Source: Ostrinia nubilalis (taxonomy: Eukaryota; Arthropoda; Insecta; Lepidoptera; Crambidae). From it: a DNA stretch of 64,000 nt. Where the stretch lies: the NCBI RefSeq assembly GCF_963855985.1, contig NC_087095.1, positions 11,046,001-11,110,000 of the forward strand, read 5' to 3'. Made by a program: the position numbers and the translations under genes. The notes beneath the pieces are model-generated. The model was given only the letters and a program-made list of their open reading frames with translations. It ran no database searches and was not told where the DNA came from. Each line of letters begins with the position of its first letter. The stretch's first letter is position 1. Below, in pieces: positions 11,229 to 22,997 of this stretch.

Positions 11229-12974
11229 TAGGGCATGCATTATTCGTTCGATATTGGTATTCGAATATTTCGAATACTAAAATTTATGGTATTCGAATAC
11301 TTCGAATAAAACGATTTTTTCGAATACTGCTATTTTCAATATAATGTAAATTAAAAGAAACACTTTTTTGTCTATATTCATTATAATAAGGATCAATTTG
11401 CTTAATACAATCATCTAACTTCAATAACTACTTGAAAAAAAAACGCTGCTATCGAAGGTATTTGAAAAAATACTGTTCAACCGAATGAAGCCCCACATCG
11501 GTGATCTGATACCTGAACACCAATTTGGTTTCCGGGAAAGACACTCCACAACTGAACAGGTCCACAGAACCATAAACATCATCTCAGAAGCACTAGAAAA
11601 GAAATGATACTGCTCAGCTGCGTTTTTGGACATAAGTCAAGCCTTTGACAAGGTCTGGCATAAAGGGCTATTGTACAAACTGAAACACAACCTCCCATGT
11701 CCGTTCTACGAAATACTTAGGTCGTATTTGAAAGACAGATGCTCTGAAGTCAGATCTAGAGACTCTTGTTCTGCCCTATGCAACATGACGTCCGGTATAC
11801 CCCAGGGTAGTGTCTTGGGGCCCGTGCTATACCTATTGTTTACCGCAGACCTGCCAACAACTGCAAATACATTCACAGGAACCTTTGCTGTCACGGCCTC
11901 ACTCTATCTCCAGGAAAGCCTGACGGAAATGGAAAAATGGTACCATTCATGGCGTATTAAAGCGAACGGAGAAAAATATGTGCATGTTCATGTAACCTTC
12001 ACTCTCAGAAGAAACTCCTGCCCACCGGTTAAACTTAATGGTATCCAAATACCTCAGGCTGATGACGTTAGGTATCTGGGCTTGCACTTGGACCGCAGGC
12101 TAACTTGGAGAAAGCATATATAGACAAAGAGGAAGCACCTAGATGCCAAACTAAGAAACATGATTTGGCTTGTCGGAGTCCAGCCACAGCTGAACACCAG
12201 TAGCAAAATGATGGTCTACAAAACTATCCTTAAACCTATCTGGACCTACGGGATACAGCTGTGGAGAACAGCTGCCAACTCCAATCTCGATATAATCGAG
12301 CGCTTCCAGACATAAGCCATACGTTTGATTTACCAAATCCCGTGGTATATCAGCAACAGGCTCATCTATCAGGACTTGCCATTGCCCACAGTCAGAGAGG
12401 AAATAAAGAGCCACACACTCCGCTACAAGGATAAACTTTCAAATAATTCAAACTCATCAGTACAACAACTCATGACCATTGAAGGCATCCTATTCAGCAG
12501 ACTGCAAAGAGCTAATGTCAGGAGTCTCCTTAGTAGATTCCAGGACAGTTGAGAAACCATGACCACTGAGAGCAACTGAGTCACTGGACTCCTGCTGATT
12601 TACTATAAACAAAAAATCTCATTACAACAGTAGATAACTACACCATAACAGTTCATAACACTAAGCACCATCGGAAACCATATGCCTGGCAATTTAACCA
12701 TTTTCGCGAATATTGGTTGGCACTTTAAGGGATATCTGCGATTGCGCGCACTTGTCCTTTCATCTAACCTTACCGCTAACTTCTTGCCTGCAGTTTTAAT
12801 AGTTTTAAGTTTTATTAAGTAGTTTGCGGTCAGATATTTTTACATGTTTTTAATAGGAAAGGCGTATTCGTATTGTTCGAAAAGACCGAATAATTATATA
12901 GATGCTATTCGAATAATAAATGTGGCGAATATCCGAATAATATGGATATCCGGATATCCGAATTGCATGCCCTA
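11229..12974. mobile_element. Non-autonomous hAT-type element carrying a LINE
   Basis: The ends are perfect 11-bp inverted repeats, TAGGGCATGCA, flanked by an exact 8-bp duplication GGAGGCAT (11221..11228 and 12975..12982). An 8-bp duplication with YAGGG termini is the hAT superfamily signature. The sub-terminal sequence at both ends is packed with TATTCGAATA-type palindromic words, as expected for transposase binding. No hAT transposase is present; the interior is mostly a dead Jockey-like LINE. Confidence 0.85.
11436..12600 (+). pseudogene. Dead Jockey-like reverse transcriptase fragment
   Basis: A 5'-truncated LINE ORF2 piece inside the hAT element. Readable parts in order: the fingers segment (PHIGDLIPEHQFGFRERHST) at about 11485..11550, RT motif A (DISQAFDKVWH) at 11629, motif B (SGIPQGSVLGPVLY) at about 11790, then thumb and C-terminal segments (DDVRYLGLHLDRRLTW; later ANVRSLLSRF). 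Motif C is lost: where FADD should stand the frame reads GTFAVTASLY, consistent with a small deletion. In-frame stops occur near 11606, 12121 and 12313. It cannot encode an active enzyme. The family resembles lepidopteran Jockey elements. Confidence 0.8.
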
Positions 12975-12982
12975 GGAGGCAT

Positions 12983-14250
12983 TCATGGAGAATCGATTTT
13001 GATGTTTGAGGATAACCGGAATATCTATGCAAACTATTTTGTTACAGGTCTAATTATAGGTAGCTCAAGTTTAAATGCAGTTTCACAAAGCAACAAAGAA
13101 AGATCTTGTCTGATACTTCAACTTTTATGTATTTTTGTACTTTGCTATTATTTTTTGTTGGTTTCGGAAGGTTCTGTTAATATAATGGTCCTAAAGTTCT
13201 GTCTTTTTCGTCGTTTTTTCTTACAGTAGGAATGAAATTTACCACCGGCAGATCAAATAATGCAAACAGTCCACTTCTTACAACAATATTGATATATGTA
13301 TGTAACATAAAAGCCCCAAAAATGTGAGTTACCTAGCTTTTTGAAAAATTAACTATTTTTTGTACATATTTCCCTATACAGGTTAAGTACTTTAATCCAA
13401 TTGCAGCCGTTGCAAATTGCCACTAATGCGCTTTGCATCCATCGGAGTGATAAGAGGTGCTTGTTATTCGCACCATCGCGTCTGCTCGAGTAGCCAGTTA
13501 GGGAAGTTAGAAACAATTTCTGTTATCTAAATAGGAAAGAAGTTGTCGGGACGTCCCTGAAGACTCCAGTAAGTACATTCGTTGTTTGAGTTATTGTACA
13601 GTCGACTGCTCACTCTAAGCTACCGTCCGGACATTCTTCGGAGTTGTCAGAAAGTTTTGTAAGATGAACACAATTCATCGACATCACAGCGCCTCACTTG
13701 GATTAAGTTTACTAAAATGTTGGCCACGCTTCGATGGGTCCAGCTCGCGTCGATAACATTCATGGAGTTTTTGAACGGGTTTGAATGTTGAACAGCCGAC
13801 GGCCGGAGACAGCTTGTGCGCTTACAGTTTACCAACTCTGACGGAAGTAACTCTCTGACATTCTTTTTAGTTCTCACATGATTTATTTGACACTTTCTAC
13901 ACCAATTCACTCTGTGCATGAGCATGACTGAATGAAACAACTGTCAATAACTCTTTTACCCTATTGTTTCTCGTAACGTTACGCATACGAGATTTATTCG
14001 GCGGGAAATGTATATTAGCTGGGATATTATCGTATATTTCATGTAGATCGGTGCATTTGCTTCCCGAAATATTGAATGAATTAGATTAATCTGGCAGTGA
14101 ACGATCCGAAGGAGGTAGCAAATGGCAGAGGATCAAATCCCTCGGATGGGCGCGGCTGAGCGCGTAAACGTCGTATAAATAACATCTTTATGTCATATTA
14201 AACGTCTTTAAACGTTAAATATCCCATTACCATGTTTATAGAGATCAGCC
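12983..14250. other. No gene seen; one GC-richer island
   Basis: 13440..14170 is richer in GC and CpG than its surroundings and has the look of conserved non-coding host DNA, but no specific site is called. Confidence 0.4.
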
Positions 14251-14372
14251 GGGCTAGGATGCGCGCCGTGATAAAATCTTATCGACGATTTTAGACGACA
14301 AATGTATGGGCCTATCGCGTAAAATCGATAAAATGGCGTGATAAAAGCTTATCACGGCGCGCATCCTAGGCC
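14251..14372. repeat. Short MITE, copy 1
   Basis: Near-perfect terminal inverted repeats of about 24 bp (CTAGGATGCGCGCCGTGATAA at the left, its complement at the right) enclose 122 bp. A diverged copy is at 18247..18363. No coding capacity. Confidence 0.8.
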
Positions 14373-14585
14373 TACTGGTCGAAAGATTTTATCCAAAGCC
14401 TTGGATGTTAGCATACACGCACATACACATCTTCATGAGACAAATTGGATAGATGATTCATTGTAATTTGATAATGAAAGACAAAAACTTAATCAAGAGA
14501 GTGAATATGGACTCTTCATTAAGTTGGTTGCAGATCAAATTAATTTCAACGACTAGGCCAGTTCCTTTTCTCTTTTAGTAATTAC

Positions 14586-14790
14586 TAGCTGACCCGGCGA
14601 ACTTTGTTCCGCCTTAATGGCAATAAATAAGCAGACTTTTTTTTTTAATTTCGAACGAGATAAATAGTATCCTATGTCCTTCTCCTGGCTCTAAACTACC
14701 TCCCTGACAATTTTCAGCTAAATCGGTTCAGCCGTTCTTGAGTTATAAGTGGAGTAACTAACACGACTTTCTTTTATATATATAGATGGT
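14586..14790 (+). repeat. Lepidopteran LINE/SINE-tail repeat
   Basis: CTAGCTGACCCGGCGAACTT opens the repeat and AAATCGGTTCAGCCGTTCTT lies near its end, a pattern I associate with a very common lepidopteran retroelement tail. It is related to 1126..1290. Confidence 0.6.
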
Positions 14791-14799
14791 AACTGACAA

Positions 14800-17700
14800 C
14801 GTTTTAGCCAATTTATTCTTTATTGCCTTGTATTTACCAAATAGAAAAATCTATTGGCACACTGCACTACATCAGCAGGTTATGCAAACGCCATTCAAAC
14901 GATAGAGTTGTAAAGGATCACATACACGAGCAACCAAACTCCACAGTAAGGCTAATTACCAAACATTGTTTTGCGATTCGCGTTTGTCTACCGCCCGTGT
15001 GGCATAACGGATGCTTCAATCAGTTAATGGTACAATAAATACGATTGCCATTTTCCGAATTGCAAAGTTCTACAATAATAAATATGAATTGTGATAAAAC
15101 CGCCTTATAATGGGCTTTCCTCATTAAACTTTTGTCACTTTCACTAATTACGATTATATTTATTGGTTTAACTTGCTTTAGTAGGTAAAAAGCAGAATAC
15201 ATTTTTGGACATAGCATCATATTGAAATGGAGCTGTTAAAAAAATCTCAACTTGTTCGAATCTCCAAACGACCTTGCCAAGGTCTGGGATATGGATATTA
15301 GGCTGAAATCATCATTTCCATAAGCTATCATGCAAATTTGATTGTGGCACACGCGTGCGTTCACCCCAGGCTCATTAAGGCATCATCAGCGCTCTGGCAT
15401 ATTCCGACAACATAATCAAATAGGTGCTTCTCTTTTGCGGTGGTTGCCAAATCCCTTTTTTCGTACGTCGTAAACGGGATTTCCCCCGCTAAAACCACTC
15501 ACGGCGAACTTAGAATCAAAAATCCTCGAGACGTACCCACCGTAAGATTTTATAACGGTGCACTTTTATTATCTACATGCTTACATACTTTACTGCAAAT
15601 TGCTTTCTGTATCGTAGAACATTTTTAGATACCATATTGATTTGGTCTCGTATAAAAGTTATGGCGTATTATTCATATTAGGTATTTTAGACGCTGCAAC
15701 ACATTTTCTGGTTCACGACAAAGCAAATACTTTGTTGAGTCAACAAAGCTACACGGTTCGCAAAAAATGCAAAAAGGATTTGGCTTGCTGCGCTAAAAGT
15801 AAACTAATTAGCGTGTTCCCTTTCATTAGATAGTCTACGACCCGGTAAAGAAATTACGCCGAAATTCTAACACATACGTTATGTAAGTACATAATGTATC
15901 ACCTATCTTGGTAAATCAGGTATTCACCAGCGGTACCTACCACAGGTAGGTCATATTTCAAGATCTCGTTGCCAGCACTTTTATTTTCGCCTACGTCATC
16001 GGTATAGGGAAGATGAAAATCCGAGAAAATCCTTCAGGGACGCCAACATTAGCATATTTATTAGTATCATCCGAGCCAAGTCCGCCCCGCCACGGATCTG
16101 TTATCAATAATGACTTCGCGGTACCACAATAAATTTTATATTAACCTTCACCCGGTGTAACGTGTTCTTTATTGCGATTAAGTGGTGTCGTGGGAAAACC
16201 ACCACGTTTAACCGCATTCATAAGGTAACGTTCTAAATTCGTAATGACGGATTTAACCGAGCTAAACTTAACAGCCCAAATATAAGTACTTGCCAAGGTA
16301 TATTTAGTGATGTATTTGAATTGAAATAATGTTACAAACAATTCAAAACAAAATTAACTAAATGAAAATATAGACGGATAAAATTTTCTTACAAAGCTTG
16401 GGTATATCAAACGCGAACCCCTTAGGGTGAAATACGAATCCACGTAGACTTAACCGACATTTGTTACGGGATTTAAACTTGTTGCTTCTAGCCACGATGA
16501 ACTAATTAATCGAAGGCAATTAAATATAGTGCTAGGGCTTGAGGATTCAGCACTACTTTAGAATAAACGCAATTCTTACTGGAACGCTCATGTGCTATAT
16601 CATATTACATGCAGTAGAGTAGGTAGGTAACAGAAGGATTAGACTGAAATTAATAATTAACTGTAACAATGTAAAGTTTTGGTGCGATTTCGCGATTGTT
16701 TTTTGTTTCTTGCTGAATTACTTCAAATTGAGAATGATAGGCTATTTTTTGTCAAACTTCGTCGAAGAAAAATCCTCGCGTCACGGGTCACATTGCATCA
16801 GCAATGAGCGGTTCAGGAATGATCCTTAACTCGAGTTCCAGACACACATTAGGGATGTGTCGGACGCAGGACACCTCGGGATTCGGCTCACGTATCCCCC
16901 CGAAACAGCTGTATTATTTTACATCGGTCTTTGTGACATGTTTATAAAACAAATGATAATATTATTACCGTTCAGGGACTACGAAGTCACTTAACATTTA
17001 TGAGACCAATTTCGGTGTCACGTTACGAAACCATAATTGTATTGCGTCAATACAGTTGTATCTCTTGAGCCTTTTTCTGGGGCATTTAGTTATCCGGGTT
17101 ATTCCTTATTCATTCCCCTTTTTACCGTCTTCCCTTTGATTTTTTATATTTATTTCTTACTGGATGTACCTACTGTTTCTGTTTTTAGGATGCCTATCGC
17201 AGTGTGAGTGCGTATGTACTGAAACATTTTGTTTCATCATCACACACGTTGCGAAATCCAACCTAATACATAGATGCTACAGTATTTAGCTTGATATAGC
17301 AGTTACATCATCGGCAACTGTTGACGTATATTTTCTATCTTTCATTTGAATAAGTATCTTAAAATTACACTCTTAGGCCCAGAATACACGGTGAAACGCA
17401 TTTGCAACGAAACTGCAACTTCTACTTACTTTTGAGTTGCATCTAAGTTTCTGCAATAGATTCCGTTGAGTATTAGGTACTTAACTCTCTTGCGATAAAA
17501 ATATAATATCTTTTTTTATAAAAAAAAAAGTACTTTAAGAGCAAATTGAGATGCACTACCCAGTTAAAAGTTCTCAATAACTTGTCTTTTACCGTAACGC
17601 AGCTGTAAACTCGGCTTATTGTTTAAAATGTGTAACCGCACGCTCGGAGTTGAAGCAACTTCTCAAGATATAGTCTGATTAAGCTCCAGCGAAACTTATA

Positions 17701-18240
17701 AGATAAAAAGTTCCGCCGGCCAGCAACAATGATGCCGAACTTTGCTCTTCATCAGATCTCCCTTTTCTTTTTACGACTAAACAGTCACAAGAGCTTGTTT
17801 CGTTCTCGCATTGTTAACTTTAACAATTACCAACACAATACAAGTTTCGTTACGGCTAGTTTCCACAAAGTAGGTGCTGTTATTAAGATGAGAATTTATT
17901 TTAAGACCGATGAAGTCTTTAGAGATTGTGTTTGAACATTTAGTAAAAGTAAAAACAGTAACTTTCATTAGCATAAACTTGTTTTTCTCAGTAGTTTTTC
18001 TAAGTAACTTATTAAATTTATAATTATTAATTATAGATATTAAAGAGCTAATAGAAATCTACAAAAAATAAAAAAATACGTTACTACACCCATTTTTTAT
18101 TGTATTATTTATTATCATACCCAACACGCTTCATCCTAGTAATATTATAAATGCGAAAGTTTGATGTCTAGATGTCTAGTTTACGCGGGTGAAGCCGCGG
18201 GAAAAAGCTAGTTTCTTCATAAATTGTACATAGTAATTAC
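14800..18240. other. No gene supported
   Basis: Long stretch of mixed AT-rich and moderately GC-rich DNA (richer patches at 15240..15560 and 16790..16920). Short frames here lack domains and ATG starts with consistent codon use. Confidence 0.45.
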
Positions 18241-18246
18241 AGTCCA

Positions 18247-18363
18247 GCCGGGCTAGTATGCGCATCGCAATAAAATCTTATCGACTATTTTAGACGACAA
18301 ACGTATGAGCATAACGTGTAAAATCGATAAAATGCATCAAAAATCGCGCATCCTAGACCTACA
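18247..18363. repeat. Short MITE, copy 2
   Basis: Diverged copy of 14251..14372. Both begin CAGCCGGGCTAG and share TTAGACGACAAA and AAAATCGATAAAATG in the middle; the right end reads GCGCATCCTAGACCTA. Confidence 0.75.
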
Positions 18364-18829
18364 GACTGGTGTTAAGCTATTCGAGCCGCCAATTATTGTC
18401 TGGCGATCTACGGGTTCGCCAGCTAAAGAAACCCTGATATATCGATCCAAGCAGCATACAAAGTAAGCGTATTCATTAAGAGAGCATCTTGACTGGTAAA
18501 GGAAGCCGCACGACGCATTATGCAAATGTGATGAGCAGGAATGCAGCGGCGTTATCCTGATTTGCTAGGGTTGCCTGCCAATACTGACATAGTTCCTGAA
18601 ACTGGGGTGTCTTGTGTAGGGTGTACTCGTAATAAGTGATGAGCAATGAGTAAGATGTGGTCTGATGTGCTGTCAACAATACACAACATAAGGAACATAC
18701 ATAGTACATAAGGACAGTTAATTAATTAGTTAATTTTTTAGTTCACTGTAAATTAATTGTAAAATAACTGTAGGTAAATATATTATGACAAAACAGCATT
18801 TAAATCATAATATATTTTTCTAATTAATG

Positions 18830-19317
18830 TATATGTTACGGTCAAAGTGATAAATGTGAAAATTATGAATAATCGCCGGTTATTATGAATAATTACCGCA
18901 TGATTTGGTAAATGTGATTAATATGAGGTCATTTATGTGTGTATAAAACTAAATAAGCGGCTTAGGGGTGGCCCAAGGGCCACCCCCGCCGCACCTTAAC
19001 CTATTTTTCACTTTAAATCAAAACATTATGTTATAAGCATCATGGAAAAGTAATAATATGCAAAAAAACATTCCAAACTTATTATGCCAAATTATATTAA
19101 TATATGATATCAAAACGTTCAAAAGTTTGGCTGTACAGGAGCATGTACACAAGATATTGTTCTCTTTTATGAAATTTGTTAGTACTAAGGTTGAATTATT
19201 AAATAATCACTGTTAAATGTGATTAATTTATCACTTTTACCGCGACTGTCGGTAATTATTCATAATAACCGGTTATTATTTATAATTTTCAATTTATCAC
19301 ATTAACCGTAACATATA
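18830..19317. mobile_element. Non-autonomous element with long inverted ends
   Basis: The left 75 bp (TATGTTACGGTCAAAGTGAT ...) match the inverted right end (... ATTAACCGTAACATA), including GGTTATTATGAATAATTACC in both arms. TA flanks both ends, consistent with a TA duplication. In the middle, 18966..18987 forms a GC-rich hairpin (GGGGTGGCCC / GGGCCACCCC). No transposase. Confidence 0.7.
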
Positions 19318-19341
19318 TTTTATTATTCTTAATATACCTAT

Positions 19342-20162
19342 TAGGGTTTCTGATTTCTCGACCAATTTTTTTTCTCGAGTTTCGGGAATTCTCGAGGCCA
19401 AAGTCTCGAGTTTTCTCGGGTCTCGAGTTGTTTAATGAAAACTGTTTAAATCGGTTGAAATTTAATAAAAACACAGGTTTTTTAATCTAATATAGCTACT
19501 TTTATTGCACATCAATCAATATTAGAATTTAGTACCACTTATTTTGGTAAGGAAAGAAACAAAAAATAAAATCTTCTTTCATAATGAATATTAACTAATA
19601 ATCATAACAAAAGTTATAAAGTCGCGTGTACTTTATGGATAAATAACAATAAAAATCTGGAGCTACAATTGAATCGCTTGTTTTCCAAAGAACACAAGAC
19701 CAAATAGCAAAATAACGATAAATAGTTTTTTTTATAAACAAAAAAAACTTTTTATTAAATTTTTAAATTTCATAAAGATAACGACTTGAATAGACTTTAC
19801 GAGGAGGCACGAGTACCTAACCTAACAAACAGTTAACAAATTTTTCAGTCTTTAAATCAGTCAGAGTTAAACATACATAATAAATATAGCATACTCGTTG
19901 GTGAACATTATTACTTAGTTTCGATTGAGATCATTACTTGCAAATCAAATCAATTAAAAAAGGAAAGACTAGGCCAGTCTAAAAGCAACGTTATCCTATT
20001 AAATAAATAAAAAAAACTTAATTTTGTCTAAGAAAATAGACTTTCAAGAATATTTAAAGCTTCAAAATCGAAACTCGAGAATTCTCGAGCTCCGGTAATT
20101 TTTTTCTCGTCTCGAATGAAGCCAAATTTCTCGAGTTCGAGAAAGCTCGAGCAGAAACCCTA
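19342..20162. mobile_element. Non-autonomous hAT-type element
   Basis: An 821-bp element with perfect 11-bp inverted ends TAGGGTTTCTG and an exact 8-bp duplication ATACCTAT (19334..19341 and 20163..20170). Both sub-terminal regions carry many CTCGAG / TCTCGAGTT words in both orientations, the expected layout of hAT transposase sites. The AT-rich interior has no transposase. Confidence 0.9.
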
Positions 20163-20170
20163 ATACCTAT

Positions 20171-20978
20171 GTATTATTGTAACAATCGCATAATATTACC
20201 CACTAAATGTGTTTAAGAACAGTGGACACTGTCAGTCTGATGGAAGTGACAACCCTGGCTACACATTATTCTTCAGGTCAGGAGTGTGTTAGTTTGTATT
20301 GACCTAGTAACTTTATGAGGGCATCTATAAATAACAAACGACCGTTGTTTAGGTGCACAAAGCAAACAATATTACAAAGACAAGCTTAGAATTTACCAAG
20401 TTACAATAGAAAATCATTGAAGTGCTACAATTTAGACTAATTGTTATTATTTATTTACCTGTCTAATGGCAAGCGAACCACTTGAAAATGAAAAATGAAA
20501 ATAGGCTCGTCTTAGTACATAAATTATACCTACCTATCATAAATAAAGTGATGCGCTGTTTTCCACATTCCCCTGTATCAACGAATACAGGCTTTTGACA
20601 CTGAGTGTTGTCGATGAGTTGTTTGTTGTCTTTTCTAAAAATTCCCTTGTCTACATACCTAAGTTATCTAACTTACAAAGCTGACATTGCGATGCTGTAG
20701 TGCGATTCAATTTATCAAAGAGGAAATTGGACCATAGATCGAACTCTATGGTTATCGGGTCCCAGATTAGAAGAGGCATCCGTGGATGTCACCGTACTAA
20801 TCTTCAATCAAATTAGCCTTCGATTAGAGATCCGGTCAGTACTAAGATTAAAATGTTCAGGTCAATATGTTTTGGATTCTATTCACAAGGCTTTGTATGC
20901 TTTTTTTTCTAAATCCGATTTAAACGAATAACTTTTTGCACTGAACGAATACACTGGCAGGCGAAGTTAAAATAATGA
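20171..20978. other. Host flank of the Polinton, no gene seen
   Basis: Non-coding sequence between the hAT element and the Polinton left end. Confidence 0.5.
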
Positions 20979-20984
20979 CAGGTC
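20979..20984. repeat. Polinton target-site duplication, left
   Basis: CAGGTC directly precedes the left terminal repeat and recurs exactly at 37968..37973. Six bp is the known Polinton duplication length. Confidence 0.95.
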
Positions 20985-21088
20985 AGTAGTAAGTTTTTGA
21001 GAGTTCTCGCTCATTCCAGCGAGAAACTCTCAAAAACATTTATTCAAGGATCACTCAAAATAATTTCATTTTCGTTCATTCTATTTGA
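20985..21088 (+). repeat. Polinton left terminal inverted repeat
   Basis: 104 bp match the reverse complement of 37865..37967 with only a few differences near the inner end. Within it, 20994..21036 is itself a hairpin: an 18-bp arm (TTTTTGAGAGTTCTCGCT), a 6-nt loop and its complement with one bulged base. Confidence 0.95.
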
Positions 21089-21192
21089 AACTGGATGGCT
21101 ATAATTTCAAACGTAAAATGTTATGATGTGATCATTTTATAATCAGTTTGATAAAATCCACGAATCACGACGGTCATATTAAATATCAAAAT

Positions 21193-21879
21193 ATGAAGTT
21201 TCTGAAACAAAAACAATCGCTTAAGTTAGATTGTGTTTGTCCTACCACAATAAATGAGCAAAAGCGACATGGAAACTTATTACCAAACTCTATACGCAGT
21301 ATTGTTTGCGGCCCATCAAATTGTGGAAAGACTAATTTGGTAATAAGTTTATTATTGCACGAGAATGGTCCGAGATTTCGTAATCTCTATGTTTATTCAA
21401 AATCTTTATATCAACCCAAATACATACTTTTAGAAAAAGTTATGGATATGGTGGCTGGTACGTCTTACAACAAATATAATCATAACAGTGAGATTTTAAG
21501 TCCACACGAAGCTTTACCAGACTCAATTATTATATTTGATGATGTTGCGTGTGAAAATCAAAATAATATCCGTGACTATTTCGCTATGGGACGTCATAAG
21601 AACATTGATTGTTTTTATATTAATCAAACTTATACTAAAGTGCCTAAACAATTAGTAAGAGACAATTCTAACCTGTTAATATTATTTAAACAAGATGACA
21701 TAAACTTGAGACACGTGTACGATGAACATGTGGGGTCCGACATGTCATGGAATCAATTTCGCGAAATGTGCTCAACTGTGTGGCGTAATCCTTTTAATTA
21801 CGTTGTTATAAATAAAGACTGTGAACGAAATAAAGGATGTTATAGAATGTCATTTGATACATTCATAGTACTTGACTAA
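21193..21879 (+). CDS. Packaging ATPase (FtsK/HerA, A32-like)
   Basis: Genome-packaging motor ATPase of about 228 aa, predicted to drive DNA into the capsid. I start at the ATG at 21193; the frame is open upstream to about 21148 but begins there at TTG. Walker A (GPSNCGKT) is at residues 40 to 47 and Walker B (SIIIFDD, hydrophobic run ending in two acids) at 111 to 117. A later NQTYTKVPKQLVRDNSN segment fits the sensor/arginine-finger region of the A32 family. Size and motif spacing match Polinton ATPases. It is the first gene of the plus-strand virion block, about 100 bp inside the left terminal repeat, followed by a 77-nt gap. Confidence 0.9.
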   Translation: MKFLKQKQSLKLDCVCPTTINEQKRHGNLLPNSIRSIVCGPSNCGKTNLVISLLLHENGPRFRNLYVYSKSLYQPKYILLEKVMDMVAGTSYNKYNHNSEILSPHEALPDSIIIFDDVACENQNNIRDYFAMGRHKNIDCFYINQTYTKVPKQLVRDNSNLLILFKQDDINLRHVYDEHVGSDMSWNQFREMCSTVWRNPFNYVVINKDCERNKGCYRMSFDTFIVLD

Positions 21880-21956
21880 CGTTCATATATGGATGTTAAA
21901 TTAATAATGAATCAGTTTCATTTGTGATTTCGTGCGGAGTGGAAATAAACCCTGAA

Positions 21957-22997
21957 ATGGAACGAAATTTAAAAAAACAAATCGTCAAATACGCAGCGGC
22001 TGTGAAAAGTAAAGTCGATAAGATTAAAGATAAAAAAACTTCAAATGACATGGCTTTAGAAACAATTTTTAAGCCTATTGTTGACCCTCTTACTCAATTA
22101 ACAAACAGAACTGGTGAAAAGCGTCATTGTAGTGAAGAAACGGAGCAAGATTTATTGCCAAAAAAAAACAAGTTTAGTGAAAACGAGTCATCAACTTCTT
22201 CTAGTGAAGACTTTGAAGAACCTATCAACGATGAAGGAAACTCTGATAATGAATTTTATCCATCCAACAAGACTCTCACAACATCACTCTCAGAAGATCA
22301 TAATGTCAGTGAAAATTCGTTTAAATCTCTACAATCATCACCAAGTATTGGTAATCAATCTATATCTTGGTCCACGTCATCAGAAGCTATGAATGACGTA
22401 CCTTATGGATTCAGAAATGAACGTGGAAAACTTATGCTTGGGAAAACCCGCGTCTTCGATGATGATCGCACTCTCGGGTGGAAAATTGGAAATAGGATCT
22501 ACGAAAAAACACGTGGTTTGAGAGAATTATTGACGAAAAAAGTACCCGATTTACATCTAATTACAGAAGACGATTTACATTACTATAAATTAATACTCAA
22601 CGACACTAATGCACACAGACGTAATTGGGATCCATCAAAACCTATAAATAGTAACAAAGGATTTAAGTACATGAATATAATCAAACCATTATTCAAATTC
22701 TCGAGGAAAACATCATCCAGCATAGAAAGTATTCCCCGAGGAGAAGGCATGGACATTTTGAAGGAAGTTAAGACTGATACTGATGTTATTTATTGGGATG
22801 ACCCCAATGAGCTAGTAGAACGCTTAAAATTACTATTTGCATCAGCAGAAGCTGGTAACAATGGGTTGGAAAATGAAATCTATGCAATAATAAAGGAACT
22901 CTATGAAGCTGGTATTGTAGACATAGAATATAAAAAGAATGCATACGGAAAACTAGGCAGTATCTATGCAACACTACAGAAGACAGCAAGCCAGTAA
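21957..22997 (+). CDS. Conserved Polinton protein, DUF8207-like
   Basis: About 346 aa from the ATG at 21957; the frame is open upstream to a GTG at 21924. The N-terminus is lysine-rich and probably helical. A Ser/Glu/Asp-rich low-complexity linker follows (residues about 65 to 150). Then comes a compact conserved domain that opens with YGFRNERGKLMLG and contains a TRGLRELLTKKVPDL segment and a YYKLILNDTNAH segment. From memory this pattern matches the DUF8207 family, common in insect genomes and carried by Polintons; its function is unknown. A C-terminal acidic stretch and short helices complete it. The position in the capsid block suggests a virion or assembly role (inference). Its TAA overlaps the next ATG (TAATG). 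Confidence 0.75.
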   Translation: MERNLKKQIVKYAAAVKSKVDKIKDKKTSNDMALETIFKPIVDPLTQLTNRTGEKRHCSEETEQDLLPKKNKFSENESSTSSSEDFEEPINDEGNSDNEFYPSNKTLTTSLSEDHNVSENSFKSLQSSPSIGNQSISWSTSSEAMNDVPYGFRNERGKLMLGKTRVFDDDRTLGWKIGNRIYEKTRGLRELLTKKVPDLHLITEDDLHYYKLILNDTNAHRRNWDPSKPINSNKGFKYMNIIKPLFKFSRKTSSSIESIPRGEGMDILKEVKTDTDVIYWDDPNELVERLKLLFASAEAGNNGLENEIYAIIKELYEAGIVDIEYKKNAYGKLGSIYATLQKTASQ

